Source: an uncultured Christensenella sp.
GTDB lineage: Bacteria; Bacillota; Clostridia; Christensenellales; UBA3700
DNA: 64,000 nucleotides
Reading direction: 5' to 3'
NCBI GenBank assembly: GCA_910583735.1
Contig: CAJTXS010000007.1
Span: 1 to 64,000, forward strand
Of the stretch, positions 17,907 through 26,644 are shown piece by piece (within the stretch, counting starts at the first letter, position 1; every line of letters starts with the position of its first letter). A model generated the notes under the pieces. That model was not told the origin of the DNA. It saw nothing but the letters and a program-made list of their open reading frames with translations, and made no database searches. Made by a program: the position numbers and the translations under genes.

Positions 17907-18758
17907 TTAATTATTATATGAATAATAGTAGTTTTTCATTGTTAGGGCGTCTGCCGTCTGTGTTCCCGCGCTCTCGCACACAATATACGGGGAAAGTTTA
18001 TAGTCGAACAATACTTCGAGCAACGGCTCGTAGGGAGGACCGAATACATCATCTTCGAATGTCAAATGCCGCAGCTCGCCCTTAGATGTGTATTGAATCT
18101 TTGAAAAGTGAACATGCATCATGTTGCATTTATCGATGCCGACTCCCTCTATAAGCGTATCGATGGTGCGCTTGTAGTCGTCCTTATTGTGATAAATACC
18201 GCAGTCTCTTGCGTTAAGGTGTCCGAAGTCGATACACGGGATAAATGTGTCGTGAAGCGAACACATTGAGATTACTTCGTCCAGTGTCCCGAGCTGGGCG
18301 ACTTTACCCATTGTCTCTATACAAAGATAGCTATCGTTGTAGCCATATTGCTCTTTAAGCAATGCCACCTTCTCCAGTCGACGCATGAGCACGCCCATAG
18401 CGTCGCTACGCGCCGCCTTTAGCGGCGAGCCGGGATGAATTACGCACCTTTTGCCGCCGAATGCGCTAAGCGCGGCAAAGGAATCGAAGATATACCTATG
18501 ATTATTCTCCGCTTTATCCTCCTCGACGGTTGCGAGATTGATAAAATAAGGCGCATGTACGGACAGCTCTATACCGCAAGCGGAGAATTCCTCTCCGATG
18601 GCTCTTGCCGTATCTTCTTTAATCTGTACTCCTCTGCCGAAAGAATACTCAAAACAATCGAGATTAAGCGACTTCAGCCATGCGGCAGCCTGTATTGTCT
18701 TAGTATACCCTAATTGCGCGAACTGCTCGCAGCAGCCGCTCGGTCCGAATTTAATCAT
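17907..18758 (-). CDS. Endonuclease IV-family (AP endonuclease family 2) TIM-barrel protein
   Basis: A 283-residue TIM barrel with metal-ligand motifs of the Nfo/xylose isomerase-like superfamily: SVHAPYFINLA, CVIHPGSP, ETMGK, CIDFGHLNARDCG and MMHVHFSK. Family members incise DNA at abasic sites with zinc. The motifs match Nfo-like proteins more than sugar isomerases, but the protein is divergent from classical Nfo, so the substrate is less certain. It overlaps ribF by 4 bp and sits inside the translation operon, which says nothing specific about its role. Confidence 0.8.
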   Translation of the reverse strand: MIKFGPSGCCEQFAQLGYTKTIQAAAWLKSLNLDCFEYSFGRGVQIKEDTARAIGEEFSACGIELSVHAPYFINLATVEEDKAENNHRYIFDSFAALSAFGGKRCVIHPGSPLKAARSDAMGVLMRRLEKVALLKEQYGYNDSYLCIETMGKVAQLGTLDEVISMCSLHDTFIPCIDFGHLNARDCGIYHNKDDYKRTIDTLIEGVGIDKCNMMHVHFSKIQYTSKGELRHLTFEDDVFGPPYEPLLEVLFDYKLSPYIVCESAGTQTADALTMKNYYYSYNN

Positions 18759-19669
18759 ATTTTTATCGAATTAATCGCGCATTTTACATCGGAGTTCAAC
18801 TGCGCTATTAATGCCTCCTTGGAAGTAAATTTTGATATTGCTCTAATCCTCTTGATAAAGTATACGGCAATTATGCGTCCGTATAAATCACCGTCGTATC
18901 CAATAATATATGTCTCGACATTATTTGTATAATCATTAAACGTAGGGTGCGTCCCGACATTGGTTATGCCCTTATATACGCCGCCGTCGATGCGGACCAG
19001 ACTGCAATATACGCCGTCCGCTATCAGTTCTTTTTCCGACGGCGTGTTAAAGTTGGCTGTAGGGAATCCAAGCAATCTACCTTGATGTCTGCCGTGAATC
19101 ACCTTACCCGTAATAAAATAAGGAAGCGGCATGAGCTCGTTGACGCGCTCGACATTTCCCGCCTTAAGGTAGGCGCGAATATCTCTTGACGCTATCTTGC
19201 GATTGTCGATATAGGTAATGGGAACTATTTGCAATGAGACATCGGTATGCTTAAGATAATCCTTAAGCGTATCTATATTGCCTACTCTGCCTGCTCCGAA
19301 AGTATAATCCTCTCCGACGACTATTGCCTTAATATTAAATCCGCTTATTAACGTATCGATGAACTTTTTTGCAGGCATGGACATGAATTGCTCATCGTAA
19401 CGGGCGTGTATAACTGTATTGATGCACAATTCTTCGGCTCGTATAAGACGCTCGGAATAAGTAAGGACAAGTTTTGATCCGACGCACAAATAATCCGCTG
19501 GATTATTATCGAAAGTAAACAGCGCGGGATATGCGTTATATGCTTTGCATAATTCTATTGCATTATCAATCAATGCCTTATGTCCGTAATGCAGACTGTC
19601 GAAGAAGCCGAGGCAAAGTACGAGCGGTCTGTCGAATTTATTGAATATATCTACCGAATTTATTCCCAT
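18755..19669 (-). CDS. ribF: Bifunctional riboflavin kinase/FMN adenylyltransferase
   Basis: Makes FMN and FAD from riboflavin. The 304-residue protein has an N-terminal nucleotidyltransferase domain with CLGFFDSLHYGH (HxGH-type motif, about 19-30) and a C-terminal flavokinase domain with GRLLGFPTANFN. It overlaps truB by 10 bp; truB-ribF is the usual Bacillota pair. It is part of the rimP-efp operon. Confidence 0.96.
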   Translation of the reverse strand: MGINSVDIFNKFDRPLVLCLGFFDSLHYGHKALIDNAIELCKAYNAYPALFTFDNNPADYLCVGSKLVLTYSERLIRAEELCINTVIHARYDEQFMSMPAKKFIDTLISGFNIKAIVVGEDYTFGAGRVGNIDTLKDYLKHTDVSLQIVPITYIDNRKIASRDIRAYLKAGNVERVNELMPLPYFITGKVIHGRHQGRLLGFPTANFNTPSEKELIADGVYCSLVRIDGGVYKGITNVGTHPTFNDYTNNVETYIIGYDGDLYGRIIAVYFIKRIRAISKFTSKEALIAQLNSDVKCAINSIKI

Positions 19670-20583
19670 AGGTTAACCACCGACTTAATTCCGTATTCTC
19701 CTTGAATAGCTATACAGTATATCTGCCCGTCAACTGTGACGGCAAAGCGCTCTTGCTCCGTGTTCATCTGCACACTGACGCCGTTAAGGAATTTATGTCG
19801 CAAATTGACAGGCAATTCGTAAATCGGCATATAGTGAGACACGATTTGCGCCGTAGGTATTATGCCCTCGAGCGCATTAACTTTAATGTCTTCCAAGTTG
19901 CGGCATTGAGATAACGTTATATTACCGCTGTATGTGCGTATCAAGCTGCTCATACATGCGTCGGCGCCGCAATATTGAGCTATGTCTCGTCCCAATGCAC
20001 GAATATAGGTGCCGCTTCCGCAGTCGATATCAATTAACATTGTCTTACAGCTATCGCTGTCGGACATTGTATCGGCATAATTCTCTATGCCGTTGATTGC
20101 AATTATGCGGATATCGGAGATATTTACCGCTACGGGTTTAAGTTCCACATCGCCGCCCTTACGCATCAACTCGTACGCTTTGACGCCGCTTACGCTCTTT
20201 GCGCTATACTTAGGAGGCAACTGCATAATCTCTCCTATATTGTTGCGAACCGCTTCCTTGACAGCTCCGATTGTAGGAATAGGAAGGGAGCTATTCTCGA
20301 CATTGCCTGTAGTATCGAGCGTATCGGAACTTATACCGAATATAAACTCCGCTCTATATCCTTTGACCTTGTCGGACATGATGCCGAACAGTCTTGTCGC
20401 CTTGCCTACGCAGATAGGCAGCACTCCGCTCGCCATAGGGTCCAATGTCCCTGTATGTCCGACTTTGATTTTTACGCCTAATTGATTGTAAATGGCGCGC
20501 TTAACTATTCCGACGACTGCTGCCGACGATATGCCTTGCGGCTTATTAATCGGTATAACCCCGCTTAAAGACTGTCCCTGCAC
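19660..20583 (-). CDS. truB: tRNA pseudouridine(55) synthase
   Basis: Isomerises U55 of the tRNA T-loop. The 307-residue protein has GVIPINKPQGISS near the start and the catalytic aspartate in GHTGTLDPMASGVLPICVG at about residue 47. The C-terminal portion is the usual RNA-binding extension. It overlaps nrnA by 19 bp and ribF by 10 bp. Confidence 0.96.
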   Translation of the reverse strand: MQGQSLSGVIPINKPQGISSAAVVGIVKRAIYNQLGVKIKVGHTGTLDPMASGVLPICVGKATRLFGIMSDKVKGYRAEFIFGISSDTLDTTGNVENSSLPIPTIGAVKEAVRNNIGEIMQLPPKYSAKSVSGVKAYELMRKGGDVELKPVAVNISDIRIIAINGIENYADTMSDSDSCKTMLIDIDCGSGTYIRALGRDIAQYCGADACMSSLIRTYSGNITLSQCRNLEDIKVNALEGIIPTAQIVSHYMPIYELPVNLRHKFLNGVSVQMNTEQERFAVTVDGQIYCIAIQGEYGIKSVVNLWE

Positions 20584-21557
20584 GCCTTTAGCACCTTGTC
20601 CTTAACGTCTTCGTAATATCCCGATATTCTGCATCCTGCGGCTCGTTCATGACCGCCGCCGCCGAATACGGACGCAATATAGTTGGCGCTTACGCTACCG
20701 TCCGTGCGCAAACTTATCTTGTAACTCTTGTCTCCAACCTCAACTATAGATACGGCAATGACGACGCCCTCTACATTGAGAATATTATTGATAATCCCGT
20801 CGGTATCCGATGATGTAGTGCATGTCTCTTCGAAATCGGTTGCAGTGATATTAATCAAAGCAATTTTACCTTCTTCAAAAAATTTCGAACGGGATAGCAC
20901 CCTGCATCTGAGCGCAAATACCTGCGGAGTAACCGTCTTGATGAAATGCTCTATTATCTTATCCGCTCTTATGTCGTAGTTGAGCAATTCCGCCGCGGTC
21001 AGCATCGTATCCTCGCTTACTGACGAGAATGAGAAGGCTCCGCTATCTGTGACCAGCGCGCTATATAGCAATTTAGCCGTAATGCTATCCATACAAGCGC
21101 TACTATTTGAACATATTGCCTTAATTACTTTATACATTATTTGCGCCGTTGCGGCAGCTTGAGTAACTATTAGGTGAAGATAAGGAATATTGCCCGAATA
21201 AGGGTGATGATCGATTATAATCCTGTCTCCGGCGCGCATGAATACCGTAGACATTGTGCCCATTCTTGCCTCGTCATGACAGTCTACGGCAATTGCCAAA
21301 TCGTATCTTTGCTGCGTAGGCGCATTTATTATACAGAACGCTCCGTCAAGATAACACAGCTTGGCGCTTGGCTTGTCGTCGCAGTATACGTCTGCATCGA
21401 TACCCGCGCCGCGCAATATTCTGCATAAAGCAAGCCCCGAGCCGAGAGTATCTCCGTCGGGGTTGATATGGCATATTATAGCTGCTTTCTGCGCGGCAAG
21501 CGCGCGGCTTGCTATATTGTCGATCAGCATTTCAACGGTCTTGCCCGCGTTCCTCAC
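20565..21557 (-). CDS. nrnA: DHH/DHHA1 phosphoesterase, oligoribonuclease NrnA type
   Basis: Degrades very short RNAs and pAp in related species. The 330-residue protein has the DHH metal motifs CHINPDGDTLGS, AVDCHDEARMG and IIDHHPYSG, and the C-terminal DHHA1 motif FGGGGHERAAGC. It lies between rbfA and truB, overlapping both (26 and 19 bp); this is the standard Bacillota position. Cyclic dinucleotide activity is possible in this family but cannot be inferred. Confidence 0.92.
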   Translation of the reverse strand: MRNAGKTVEMLIDNIASRALAAQKAAIICHINPDGDTLGSGLALCRILRGAGIDADVYCDDKPSAKLCYLDGAFCIINAPTQQRYDLAIAVDCHDEARMGTMSTVFMRAGDRIIIDHHPYSGNIPYLHLIVTQAAATAQIMYKVIKAICSNSSACMDSITAKLLYSALVTDSGAFSFSSVSEDTMLTAAELLNYDIRADKIIEHFIKTVTPQVFALRCRVLSRSKFFEEGKIALINITATDFEETCTTSSDTDGIINNILNVEGVVIAVSIVEVGDKSYKISLRTDGSVSANYIASVFGGGGHERAAGCRISGYYEDVKDKVLKACRDSL

Positions 21558-21888
21558 CGCTATTTATCTCCCTGATTATCTTATCGATCTTTATGCTGTA
21601 GTCTACGCTGTCGTCATAGTAAAACTTGAGCGAAGGCATAGCGCGCAACTTTATTCTTTCCGCTATGCGCGCGCGGATATAACCTGCAGCGCTGTTTAAT
21701 CCCGCAACCACTTCTTGAGGATCGGCTCCGTATACGCTTACATATACTTTCGCTTGGTCGAGCTCCGTATCGGTTCTTACGGACATAACGCTTATCATAC
21801 CGCTTACGCGAGGGTCTTTTACGCCGTCGGCAAGTACCGAAGAAAGCTGCTTCTTAATCTCGGAATCTACTCGCTCAATTCTTCCCAT
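21532..21888 (-). CDS. rbfA: Ribosome-binding factor A
   Basis: A 118-residue KH-like 30S maturation factor. The start IERVDSEIKKQLSSVL and DPRVSGMISVMSV are typical. It overlaps infB by 14 bp and nrnA by 26 bp. Its partner RimP is encoded at the head of the same operon. Confidence 0.95.
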   Translation of the reverse strand: MGRIERVDSEIKKQLSSVLADGVKDPRVSGMISVMSVRTDTELDQAKVYVSVYGADPQEVVAGLNSAAGYIRARIAERIKLRAMPSLKFYYDDSVDYSIKIDKIIREINSGEERGQDR

Positions 21889-24424
21889 TATTATTCACCT
21901 GCACGAGTAAATACGCCTCTATGATATCGCCTTTCTTTATGTCGCCCCATTTCTGAAGACCTACGCCGCACTCGTAACCGTGCGCCACGTCTTTAGCGTC
22001 GTCCTTCTCTCTCTTAAGCGAGTTGAGCACACCGTTATAGATAATGATATTGTCGCGGATAAGTCTAAGCTTGCATCCTCTGCTGAGCTTACCGTCGGTG
22101 ACATAACATCCCGCGATATTGCCTACACCCGTTATCTTAAAGACTTCTCTTATCTCCGCATGACCGATAATATCCTCTTCGTAGATAGGCTCTGTCATGC
22201 CGTTGAGTATGTTGGTGACATCGTCGATAGCGTCGTAAATAATCGAATATGTGCGTATCTCCACGCCGCATCTGTCTGCAAGCGCCTTTGCCTTGGGTTC
22301 GGCTTTGACATTGAATCCGATTACGAGCGCCTTAGCCGTATCGGCGAGCATAATATCCGACTCGCTGATTGCGCCCGCTGCGCTGTGAATAATGCGTATT
22401 ACGACATTCTGTCCGCTCATCTCTTCGCTCAGCTTAAGCATCGACTGAGTAACCGCTTCCACGGAGCCCTGAACATCGCCCTTGATGATGATAGACAACT
22501 TCTTGACTTCGCCGTCGCCTGCTTTGCGGAACATCTCTTCGAGCGTGCGCAGACCTGTGACCTTATTCGCTTGCTCATTCTTTTCCTTGGCGGCGCGTTC
22601 TTCGGCAACTTGCTTGCCTAAGGCGGCATCTTTAACCGCTACGAGATTGTCTCCGGCATTAGGCACCGCGGTAAAGCCTTGCGCCTGCACTGCAAAGGAA
22701 GGACCTGCCTCCTTTACGCGTCTGCCGGTATAATCTGTCATCGCCCTTATTCTGCCCGTAGATGTACCCGCTACGATAAAGTCGCCAACCTTGAGCGTGC
22801 CGCTCTGAACGAGTACGGTAGCTACGGGACCGAGTCCCTTATCGAGCCTTGCCTCGATAATCGAGCCTTGAGCCATGCCGTCCTTATTGGCTGTGAGTTC
22901 CATTACATCCGCTACGAGCAATACGCTCTCGAGCAACTCATGGACTCCCTCTCCGCTCTTTGCGCTGACGGGACATACATATACGTCTCCGCCCCATTCT
23001 TCGGGCAGCAGACCGTAATTGGGCAATTGATTTTTAATTCTGTCGATATTGGCGCCCGGCTTATCTATCTTGTTGACAGCGACTACAATCTGTACGTTAG
23101 CCTCTTTTGCATGGTTGATTGCTTCGATTGTCTGAGGCATTATTCCGTCGTCCGCAGCCACAACAATGATAGCGATATCGGTCACCATAGCGCCTCTGCG
23201 TCTCATAGATGTAAAGGCCTCGTGTCCGGGAGTATCGAGGAATGTTATAGGCTTGGAATCGAGCGAGATTGTATAAGCGCCGATGTGCTGCGTAATGCCG
23301 CCTGCTTCGCCCTTGACTACATTAGTCTTACGTATATAATCGAGTAATGATGTCTTACCGTGGTCGACGTGTCCCATGATGGTGACCACGGGAGGTCTGG
23401 GAACGCGGTTGGAATTTCCGCTGTCGGTGACAAGCTGCTCGAGCTTATCCTCTGCGGTTACATCGGGGATGTACTCCAAAGAGATCTCGTAATCCATAGC
23501 TATAAGAGCCGCGGTTTCGAAGTCGATAGAATCGTTAATAGTAGACATCTTACCCATATCGAATAGCTTCTTGACTATCTCGGCTGCGCTCCTGCCTATC
23601 TTCTCGCTGAATACTTTAATAGGTATGATTTCGGTGTTGACTTCCGCTTTCTCAATCTTAATCGAATTACGATTGAATTCCTTTTGCATACGACGTTGCT
23701 TCTTGTATCTCACATCTCCGTCATCGTCCGTAGTGCCTTCGAATACATAACCTTTCTTGAGCAAGTCGCGCTTGTTAAGCGTACGCTTCTCGCTGTCCTT
23801 TTGAGTTGTGAAGCCGGTCTTCTTTTTCTTATCGTTTCTATTCTGAGCAAGAGAGGGAGGCGGCACCGCAGAAGCTGCTCCTCTTCCGCCTAAAGAAGGC
23901 ATTGCGGGACGTCTCGGAGCAAAGCTATTGCCTGCGCCGCGATTTGCACCGTTGTCGCGAGGGGGGAATTTGTTACCCGACGCGGTGGGAACGGACGCAG
24001 AATTTCTGCCGAAGCTGTCACGCTTCTTCTTATCCATATTGATAAGGTCGGGATTGATATACGTAGTCTTTGTGCGCAATCTGTCATCTGCGACAGCATC
24101 CGATTCCGCAGTCTTGACCTCGGGCTTTACGACAGGCTGCTCGGTAGCAACGGGCTCTTTAACGGCGCCGCCCTCGGGCTGAGCGACCGGCGTTGCGGAA
24201 GAAGCGTCCTTGCCGGCTTGTTCCAGCTGCGCCGCTAACTTAGCCTCTTCTTCTCTGCGCACCGCCTCAAGCATAGCGTCCTTCTTAGACTTGATTATGC
24301 GTAAGAGCGAAGGTACTTTCTCTTTAGCCTCGCCTACTTTGGCAAGCAAAGGCTTAAGCCTGCCCTCTATATTTTGCTTGGCTTCTTTAAGAGCTTTAAG
24401 CTGTTCGTTTTTCTCGTTACTCAC
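21875..24424 (-). CDS. infB: Translation initiation factor IF-2
   Basis: GTPase that brings fMet-tRNA to the 30S subunit. The 849 residues comprise a charged, low-complexity N-terminal region (about 1-270, rich in Lys, Glu, Ala, Pro), an IF2-N segment, and the GTPase domain with GHVDHGKTS (G1, near 350), DTPGHEAF (G3), NKIDKPGAN (G4) and SAKSGEG (G5). Domains II, III and IV complete the protein. The variable N-terminus is normal for the family. It follows ylxQ by 24 bp. Confidence 0.97.
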   Translation of the reverse strand: MSNEKNEQLKALKEAKQNIEGRLKPLLAKVGEAKEKVPSLLRIIKSKKDAMLEAVRREEEAKLAAQLEQAGKDASSATPVAQPEGGAVKEPVATEQPVVKPEVKTAESDAVADDRLRTKTTYINPDLINMDKKKRDSFGRNSASVPTASGNKFPPRDNGANRGAGNSFAPRRPAMPSLGGRGAASAVPPPSLAQNRNDKKKKTGFTTQKDSEKRTLNKRDLLKKGYVFEGTTDDDGDVRYKKQRRMQKEFNRNSIKIEKAEVNTEIIPIKVFSEKIGRSAAEIVKKLFDMGKMSTINDSIDFETAALIAMDYEISLEYIPDVTAEDKLEQLVTDSGNSNRVPRPPVVTIMGHVDHGKTSLLDYIRKTNVVKGEAGGITQHIGAYTISLDSKPITFLDTPGHEAFTSMRRRGAMVTDIAIIVVAADDGIMPQTIEAINHAKEANVQIVVAVNKIDKPGANIDRIKNQLPNYGLLPEEWGGDVYVCPVSAKSGEGVHELLESVLLVADVMELTANKDGMAQGSIIEARLDKGLGPVATVLVQSGTLKVGDFIVAGTSTGRIRAMTDYTGRRVKEAGPSFAVQAQGFTAVPNAGDNLVAVKDAALGKQVAEERAAKEKNEQANKVTGLRTLEEMFRKAGDGEVKKLSIIIKGDVQGSVEAVTQSMLKLSEEMSGQNVVIRIIHSAAGAISESDIMLADTAKALVIGFNVKAEPKAKALADRCGVEIRTYSIIYDAIDDVTNILNGMTEPIYEEDIIGHAEIREVFKITGVGNIAGCYVTDGKLSRGCKLRLIRDNIIIYNGVLNSLKREKDDAKDVAHGYECGVGLQKWGDIKKGDIIEAYLLVQVNNNGKN

Positions 24425-24448
24425 ACTATACCTCCGTCTCCGGTTATA

Positions 24449-24742
24449 TTATATATTCTGCCGTATCGCATCCGCAAGGTCTGCGTTGGTTACGGCAATC
24501 AGTTTAACGTTGTCCCTTCCGGTCAACTCGCTCAATATATGCTCTTGGTCGAGGCGCAGACAGTCTATATTGCGTAAGGATAGCAGATTATCCAGCTTTC
24601 TTACGCCGTTAGCCGTCAAGGAAGAGTCGTATATTATTAATTTGGCTTTGTCGCTGTGGGATATGAGATTGTCAAGTCCCCATAGCACTGCGCCCGACTT
24701 AATCGCAAAGCCGATATACGTCTTAACCTTTCCTATTATCAT
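24449..24742 (-). CDS. ylxQ: L7Ae-family RNA-binding protein YlxQ
   Basis: A 97-residue ribosomal L7Ae/L30e-like protein with the typical core VLWGLDNL, LIIYDSSLTANGVRKL and LIAVTNADLADAI. It is thought to bind kink-turn RNA. It overlaps ylxR by 20 bp and precedes infB, its universal position in Bacillota. Confidence 0.9.
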   Translation of the reverse strand: MIIGKVKTYIGFAIKSGAVLWGLDNLISHSDKAKLIIYDSSLTANGVRKLDNLLSLRNIDCLRLDQEHILSELTGRDNVKLIAVTNADLADAIRQNI

Positions 24743-24989
24743 ACGCTTGCTTAATCGCCTCGTATGTGTCGTCGGATACGGACACGTCCAAAGCTTTGCC
24801 TACCAATTTATTTTTGACGCATTTGGCTATGCAATCGGGGTTATCGCATATATATGCTCCTCTCCCCGCCGCTTTGCCGCTGAAGTCGAGACCGACAGCG
24901 CCGTCCTTGTCCCTAACTATGCGCAGCATCTCCTTTTTAGGCAGCTCGCTGCGGCATGCAATGCACATCCTTAAAGGCGTCTTCTTCAT
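24723..24989 (-). CDS. ylxR: YlxR-family protein (DUF448)
   Basis: An 88-residue basic protein with the conserved signature MRMCIACRSELPKKEMLRIVR and GRGAYICDNPDCI; the cysteines may bind metal or be structural. Members bind RNA or act as transcriptional regulators; RNase P has been proposed as a partner. It follows nusA by 1 bp and overlaps ylxQ. Confidence 0.92.
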   Translation of the reverse strand: MKKTPLRMCIACRSELPKKEMLRIVRDKDGAVGLDFSGKAAGRGAYICDNPDCIAKCVKNKLVGKALDVSVSDDTYEAIKQAYDNRKG

Positions 24990-24990
24990 T

Positions 24991-26067
24991 TTATTCGTCC
25001 AGCGCGCTGTCGAGCATGCTGCTCACTGCGGAATAAGGCTTGACGTCTATCTTCCAATCGGTGAGTTTTGCCGCAAGTCTTACGTTTTGACCCGCCTTGC
25101 CGATAGCAAGCGAAAGTTTGTCGTCGGGGACAATCGCCTTAGCGCTCTTCTCCTCGTCGTTAACCTGTACCATAAGCGCCTTGGCGGGGCTGAGGGAGCG
25201 AGCTATAAATTCGCTGGGCTCGGAGCACCAGTGAATTATATCTATCTTCTCGCCGGCGAGCTCTTGAATTATGTTGTTGATACGCATTCCGCGCTGACCT
25301 ATGCAGCAGCCTACGCAATCGAGCGAAGGGTCGTCGGAGTACACAGCCATCTTAGTCCTGTATCCGGCCTCGCGCACAATCTTCTTAATCTCGACAAGAC
25401 CGCTCTTGATTTCCGGTACTTCTATCTCGAACAGTCTCTTTACAAAGCCTACGCAACCGCGAGACACTACTACCTGCGAATTGCCGTGGAGCGAACTGCG
25501 CACTGCCTTGACATATACTTTGATTACGTCGTTTACTTTATATCTTTCGCCGCGGATCTGATCGGAGGGCATCATTATACCTTCCATCTGCGTGCCGGAC
25601 ATCTCTACATATACGTTGCCGCTGTCGATACGGCGGATTATCGCGGTGACTATCTCGCCGCTCTTTTCTGTCATTTCGCTCTCTGCCATAGTCCTGCAAG
25701 CGTCGTTGATGCGCTGCATGATAACTTGCTTAGCGGTCTGCGCGGCAATGCGGGTAAACATTTTGGGAGAAAGCTCTTCCTCTATCACTCTGTCGCCTAC
25801 TTTATAACTCGGGCGGATAGCTTGAGCTTCTTCGAGAGTGAGTTCCTTCTCAGGATCTTCGACTTCGTCTACAACCAGCTTGTAGGTGAACACTCTAATC
25901 GTGCTGCGGGCGGGAGTGAGCTGAACTTCGATGTAGCGCGCTTCGCCTCTCTCCTTCTTATATGCGGAAGCAATACCCGCCTCCAACGACTCGACGAATA
26001 AATCTTTGTTGATCTTTTTCTCTTTATCAAGCGCGTCGAGCGCAGAAAAGAAGTCTTTGTTTTGCAT
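24991..26067 (-). CDS. nusA: Transcription termination/antitermination protein NusA
   Basis: A 358-residue transcription factor that binds RNA polymerase and nascent RNA. The N-terminal polymerase-binding domain (about 1-130) is followed by an S1 domain (ITAIIRRIDSGNVYVEM) and two KH domains, with CIGQRGMRINNI and LAIGKAGQNVRLAAK as the GxxG loops. It lacks the acidic repeats of proteobacterial NusA, as is normal in Bacillota. It follows rimP by 9 bp. Confidence 0.96.
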   Translation of the reverse strand: MQNKDFFSALDALDKEKKINKDLFVESLEAGIASAYKKERGEARYIEVQLTPARSTIRVFTYKLVVDEVEDPEKELTLEEAQAIRPSYKVGDRVIEEELSPKMFTRIAAQTAKQVIMQRINDACRTMAESEMTEKSGEIVTAIIRRIDSGNVYVEMSGTQMEGIMMPSDQIRGERYKVNDVIKVYVKAVRSSLHGNSQVVVSRGCVGFVKRLFEIEVPEIKSGLVEIKKIVREAGYRTKMAVYSDDPSLDCVGCCIGQRGMRINNIIQELAGEKIDIIHWCSEPSEFIARSLSPAKALMVQVNDEEKSAKAIVPDDKLSLAIGKAGQNVRLAAKLTDWKIDVKPYSAVSSMLDSALDE

Positions 26068-26076
26068 CTTGTCCTC

Positions 26077-26535
26077 CTAAAACGTAATAGTCGGCTTAGC
26101 TACCGCTATTTGCTTAATATTAAGTGTTATTTGTTCGCCGTCGACATTCGCGACGATATTATCGTTGTCATAGCTTACGAGCGTGCAAGTGAATTTCTTC
26201 TTGCCGCCGATAGGCTCATATAGAGATATGTCTATGCTCTTGCCTATATTTTTCATATAGTCGCGCTCGAGCTTAAGAGGTCTGTCGAGCCCGGGCGACG
26301 AGACGTTGAGATTATACGCCGCGCCCGCAGTCGGGTCGAGCTCGTCGAGCGGCCCGTCTATAAGGCGATGAATCTTTTCGCAGTCGTCCAAGCTGACGCC
26401 GCCCTCTTTATCGATATAGACTATCAGCGTGGGTGTGCCGTACAGCTTCTTATATTCGACCTCGACAAGCTCCATGCCGTTAGCCTCGATAATCGGCTTG
26501 ACAAGCGCCGCCGTGGAGTCGCAAATCTTAGACAT
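26077..26535 (-). CDS. rimP: Ribosome maturation factor RimP
   Basis: A 152-residue 30S assembly factor with an N-terminal KH-like domain (VEVEYKKLYGTPTLIVYID, NVSSPGLDRPL) and a C-terminal SH3-like barrel. It heads the rimP-nusA-ylxR-ylxQ-infB-rbfA-nrnA-truB-ribF-nfo-pepP-efp operon. GAGGG lies 3 bases before the ATG. The leader of about 58 nt carries a 12-bp hairpin just before the ribosome-binding site. Confidence 0.95.
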   Translation of the reverse strand: MSKICDSTAALVKPIIEANGMELVEVEYKKLYGTPTLIVYIDKEGGVSLDDCEKIHRLIDGPLDELDPTAGAAYNLNVSSPGLDRPLKLERDYMKNIGKSIDISLYEPIGGKKKFTCTLVSYDNDNIVANVDGEQITLNIKQIAVAKPTITF

Positions 26536-26550
26536 ATGCCCTCACATAGT

Positions 26551-26579
26551 TTGAGCGACCGATTGACTCGGTCGCTCAA
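26551..26579 (-). promoter_or_regulatory. Perfect 12-bp hairpin in the rimP leader
   Basis: Arms TTGAGCGACCGA and TCGGTCGCTCAA with a 5-nt loop, between the promoter and the rimP ribosome-binding site. No T-run follows on either strand, so it is not an intrinsic terminator. It could be an RNA protein-binding site, an autoregulatory element or a stabiliser of the 12-gene mRNA. Confidence 0.7.
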
Positions 26580-26599
26580 GAAAAGTATCTTGTGTAATT

Positions 26600-26628
26600 A
26601 TTATATCACCTATTATTGTCTATTGCAA
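26600..26628 (-). promoter_or_regulatory. Sigma-A promoter of the rimP-efp operon
   Basis: Minus-strand TTGCAA (26623-26628), 17-bp spacer and TATAAT (26600-26605). It lies in the 109-bp gap between the polC-like stop and rimP, so the downstream operon can be transcribed independently. Confidence 0.85.
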
Positions 26629-26644
26629 TCGTTTTTACACACAA

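Noticed and set aside
24766..26001. Plus-strand open frame of 411 codons opposite nusA and ylxR
   Set aside because: Antisense of a motif-rich nusA; no start signals or motif.
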